A stretch of 8,467 nucleotides of DNA, from the NCBI GenBank assembly GCA_019247865.1, contig JAFBAJ010000794.1, forward strand, positions 1-8,467. Direction: 5' to 3'. Below are positions 7,651 through 8,467 of this stretch, in pieces (the stretch's first letter is position 1; each line of letters begins with the position of its first letter). The stretch comes from Acidobacteriota bacterium. GTDB lineage: Bacteria > Acidobacteriota > Blastocatellia > Pyrinomonadales > Pyrinomonadaceae. The notes beneath the pieces were generated by a model. The model was given only the letters and a program-made list of their open reading frames with translations, did not search any database and was not told the DNA's origin. A program made the translations under genes and the position numbers.

Positions 7651-7656
7651 GGGAGG
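7651..7656 (+). promoter_or_regulatory. Ribosome binding site of the catalase gene
   Basis: GGGAGG lies five bases before the ATG at 7662. It is a strong, well-spaced Shine-Dalgarno sequence and supports this start over any downstream Met. Confidence 0.8.
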
Positions 7657-7661
7657 AACAG

Positions 7662-8467
7662 ATGAGTAAAAACAGGCGGAAGAAAGAGAGTTCTGCGACG
7701 AACAAGGTGGCCGATCTGGCGAAAGACACCGAAGAGAGCCGGGACGAATACCTCACTACCAATCAGGGTGTGCGTATCAACGACGACCAGAACACGCTCA
7801 AGGCGGGCGAGCGCGGCCCGTCGCTGCTTGAAGACTTCATCTTCCGTGAGAAGATCACACACTTCGACCATGAGCGCATCCCGGAGCGCGTCGTCCACGC
7901 CCGCGGCGCGGGGGCGCACGGTTATTTTCAGGTTTACGAATCTCAAGCGCCACTCACGAAGGCCAGGTTCCTGCAAGACCCGAAAGTCAAGACGCCGGTC
8001 TTCGTGCGCTTCTCGACCGTTGCAGGCTCGCGCGGCTCGACAGACCTTGCGCGCGACGTGCGGGGCTTCGCCGTCAAATTCTATACCGAAGAGGGCAACT
8101 TCGATCTGGTCGGCAACAACATCCCGGTCTTCTTCATTCAGGACGCCATCAAATTTCCCGACCTGGTCCACGCCGTCAAGCCTGAACCCCACAACGAAAT
8201 CCCGCAGGCGGCATCCGCGCATGATACCTTCTGGGACTTCATCTCGCTGACGCCGGAATCCGCGCACATGATTATGTGGGTGATGTCTGACCGTGCCATC
8301 CCCAGAAGTTATCGCATGATGGAGGGCTTCGGAGTCCACACCTTCCGCTTCGTCAACGAGAAGGGCAAGGCGCGCTTCGTGAAGTTTCATTGGAAGCCGC
8401 TGCTCGGCGTCCACTCGGTCGCGTGGGACGAAGCGCAGAAGATTTCCGGCAAAGACCCGGACTTTCA
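7662..8467 (+). CDS. katE: Monofunctional haem catalase, KatE/HPII-like (3' end outside the window)
   Basis: The enzyme converts hydrogen peroxide to water and oxygen in the cytoplasm. The 268 visible residues include the active-site signature [15 protein letters not shown], in which His79 is the distal haem histidine (His128 of E. coli HPII). They also include Ser118 in VRFSTV, Asn152 in DLVGNN (Asn201 of HPII) and the stretches [14 protein letters not shown] and [10 protein letters not shown]. Similarity to HPII extends upstream ([23 protein letters not shown]) and to the last visible residues ([14 protein letters not shown]), which suggests the large-subunit clade with a C-terminal flavodoxin-like domain. 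That domain lies beyond the window, so the large-subunit assignment is inferred. The N-terminal extension is about 49 residues shorter than in HPII and is basic at its start (MSKNRRKK). The proximal haem tyrosine is not reached. The gene has its own ribosome binding site and is divergent from the peptidase gene. HPII genes are commonly stationary-phase controlled, but no such signal is evident here. Confidence 0.93.
   Translation, partial: MSKNRRKKESSATNKVADLAKDTEESRDEYLTTNQGVRINDDQNTLKAGERGPSLLEDFIFREKITHFDHERIPERVVHARGAGAHGYFQVYESQAPLTKARFLQDPKVKTPVFVRFSTVAGSRGSTDLARDVRGFAVKFYTEEGNFDLVGNNIPVFFIQDAIKFPDLVHAVKPEPHNEIPQAASAHDTFWDFISLTPESAHMIMWVMSDRAIPRSYRMMEGFGVHTFRFVNEKGKARFVKFHWKPLLGVHSVAWDEAQKISGKDPDF

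Larger units (their letters stand above)
7335..7661. other. Divergent intergenic region between peptidase and catalase genes
   Basis: These 327 bases separate two divergent genes and hold both of their ribosome binding sites, a weak candidate promoter for the peptidase and a cluster of stem-loops at 7449-7503. For the catalase the best sigma-70-like pair is TTGGAA (7588-7593) and TATCGT (7612-7617) with 18 bases between, which is weak. A 65-codon open frame at 7367-7564 has no ribosome binding site and no recognisable protein features, and it runs through the stem-loops, so I do not treat it as a gene. An imperfect inverted repeat with arms CCGC/GCGG spans 7511-7530. Confidence 0.6.

Noticed and set aside
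7617..8414. A 265-codon minus-strand open frame opposite the catalase gene
   Set aside because: It is antisense to strongly conserved catalase codons in G+C-rich DNA. Its translation shows no recognisable domain, and the catalase has a strong ribosome binding site and clear motifs.

Overview
The window looks like chromosomal DNA from a Gram-negative soil-type bacterium. I infer Acidobacteriota, possibly a Blastocatellia relative. The grounds are a large exported Asp-box (BNR) propeller protein, an exported glutamate-carboxypeptidase-II-like M28 peptidase and a KatE-type catalase, families I associate with that phylum. Gene-rich parts are about 60-65% G+C in the 60-base lines I counted. No rRNA, tRNA, CRISPR, transposase or phage gene is visible, so the taxonomic placement rests on gene content alone.

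Layout from left to right. The minus strand at the left edge holds the first codons of a gene starting at TTG (1-11) with a good ribosome binding site, directly downstream of a membrane histidine kinase (30-1736, minus). Together they look like a two-component operon. A 200-base divergent intergenic region follows, with a direct-repeat pair just upstream of the kinase. Then comes a 1046-residue exported Asp-box propeller protein (1937-5077, plus). Its 3' end overlaps by 11 bases, tail to tail, with a 755-residue exported M28 peptidase (5067-7334, minus). A second divergent intergenic region (7335-7661) holds three abutting stem-loops. A KatE/HPII-like catalase (7662 to the right edge, plus) is cut off after 268 codons.

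How the genes may work together. The kinase and the gene at the left edge probably form a signalling pair. The propeller protein and the peptidase both carry N-terminal export signals and probably act in the periplasm or at the cell surface, the peptidase trimming peptides. Convergent orientation means they do not share a promoter. The catalase is a cytoplasmic peroxide-defence enzyme and is divergent from the peptidase. No sequence evidence ties all of them into one pathway.

I did not find a convincing new multi-gene system. The items most worth a second look are the stem-loop cluster at 7449-7503, the direct repeats at 1754-1798, and the CPTC motif in the kinase sensor domain.
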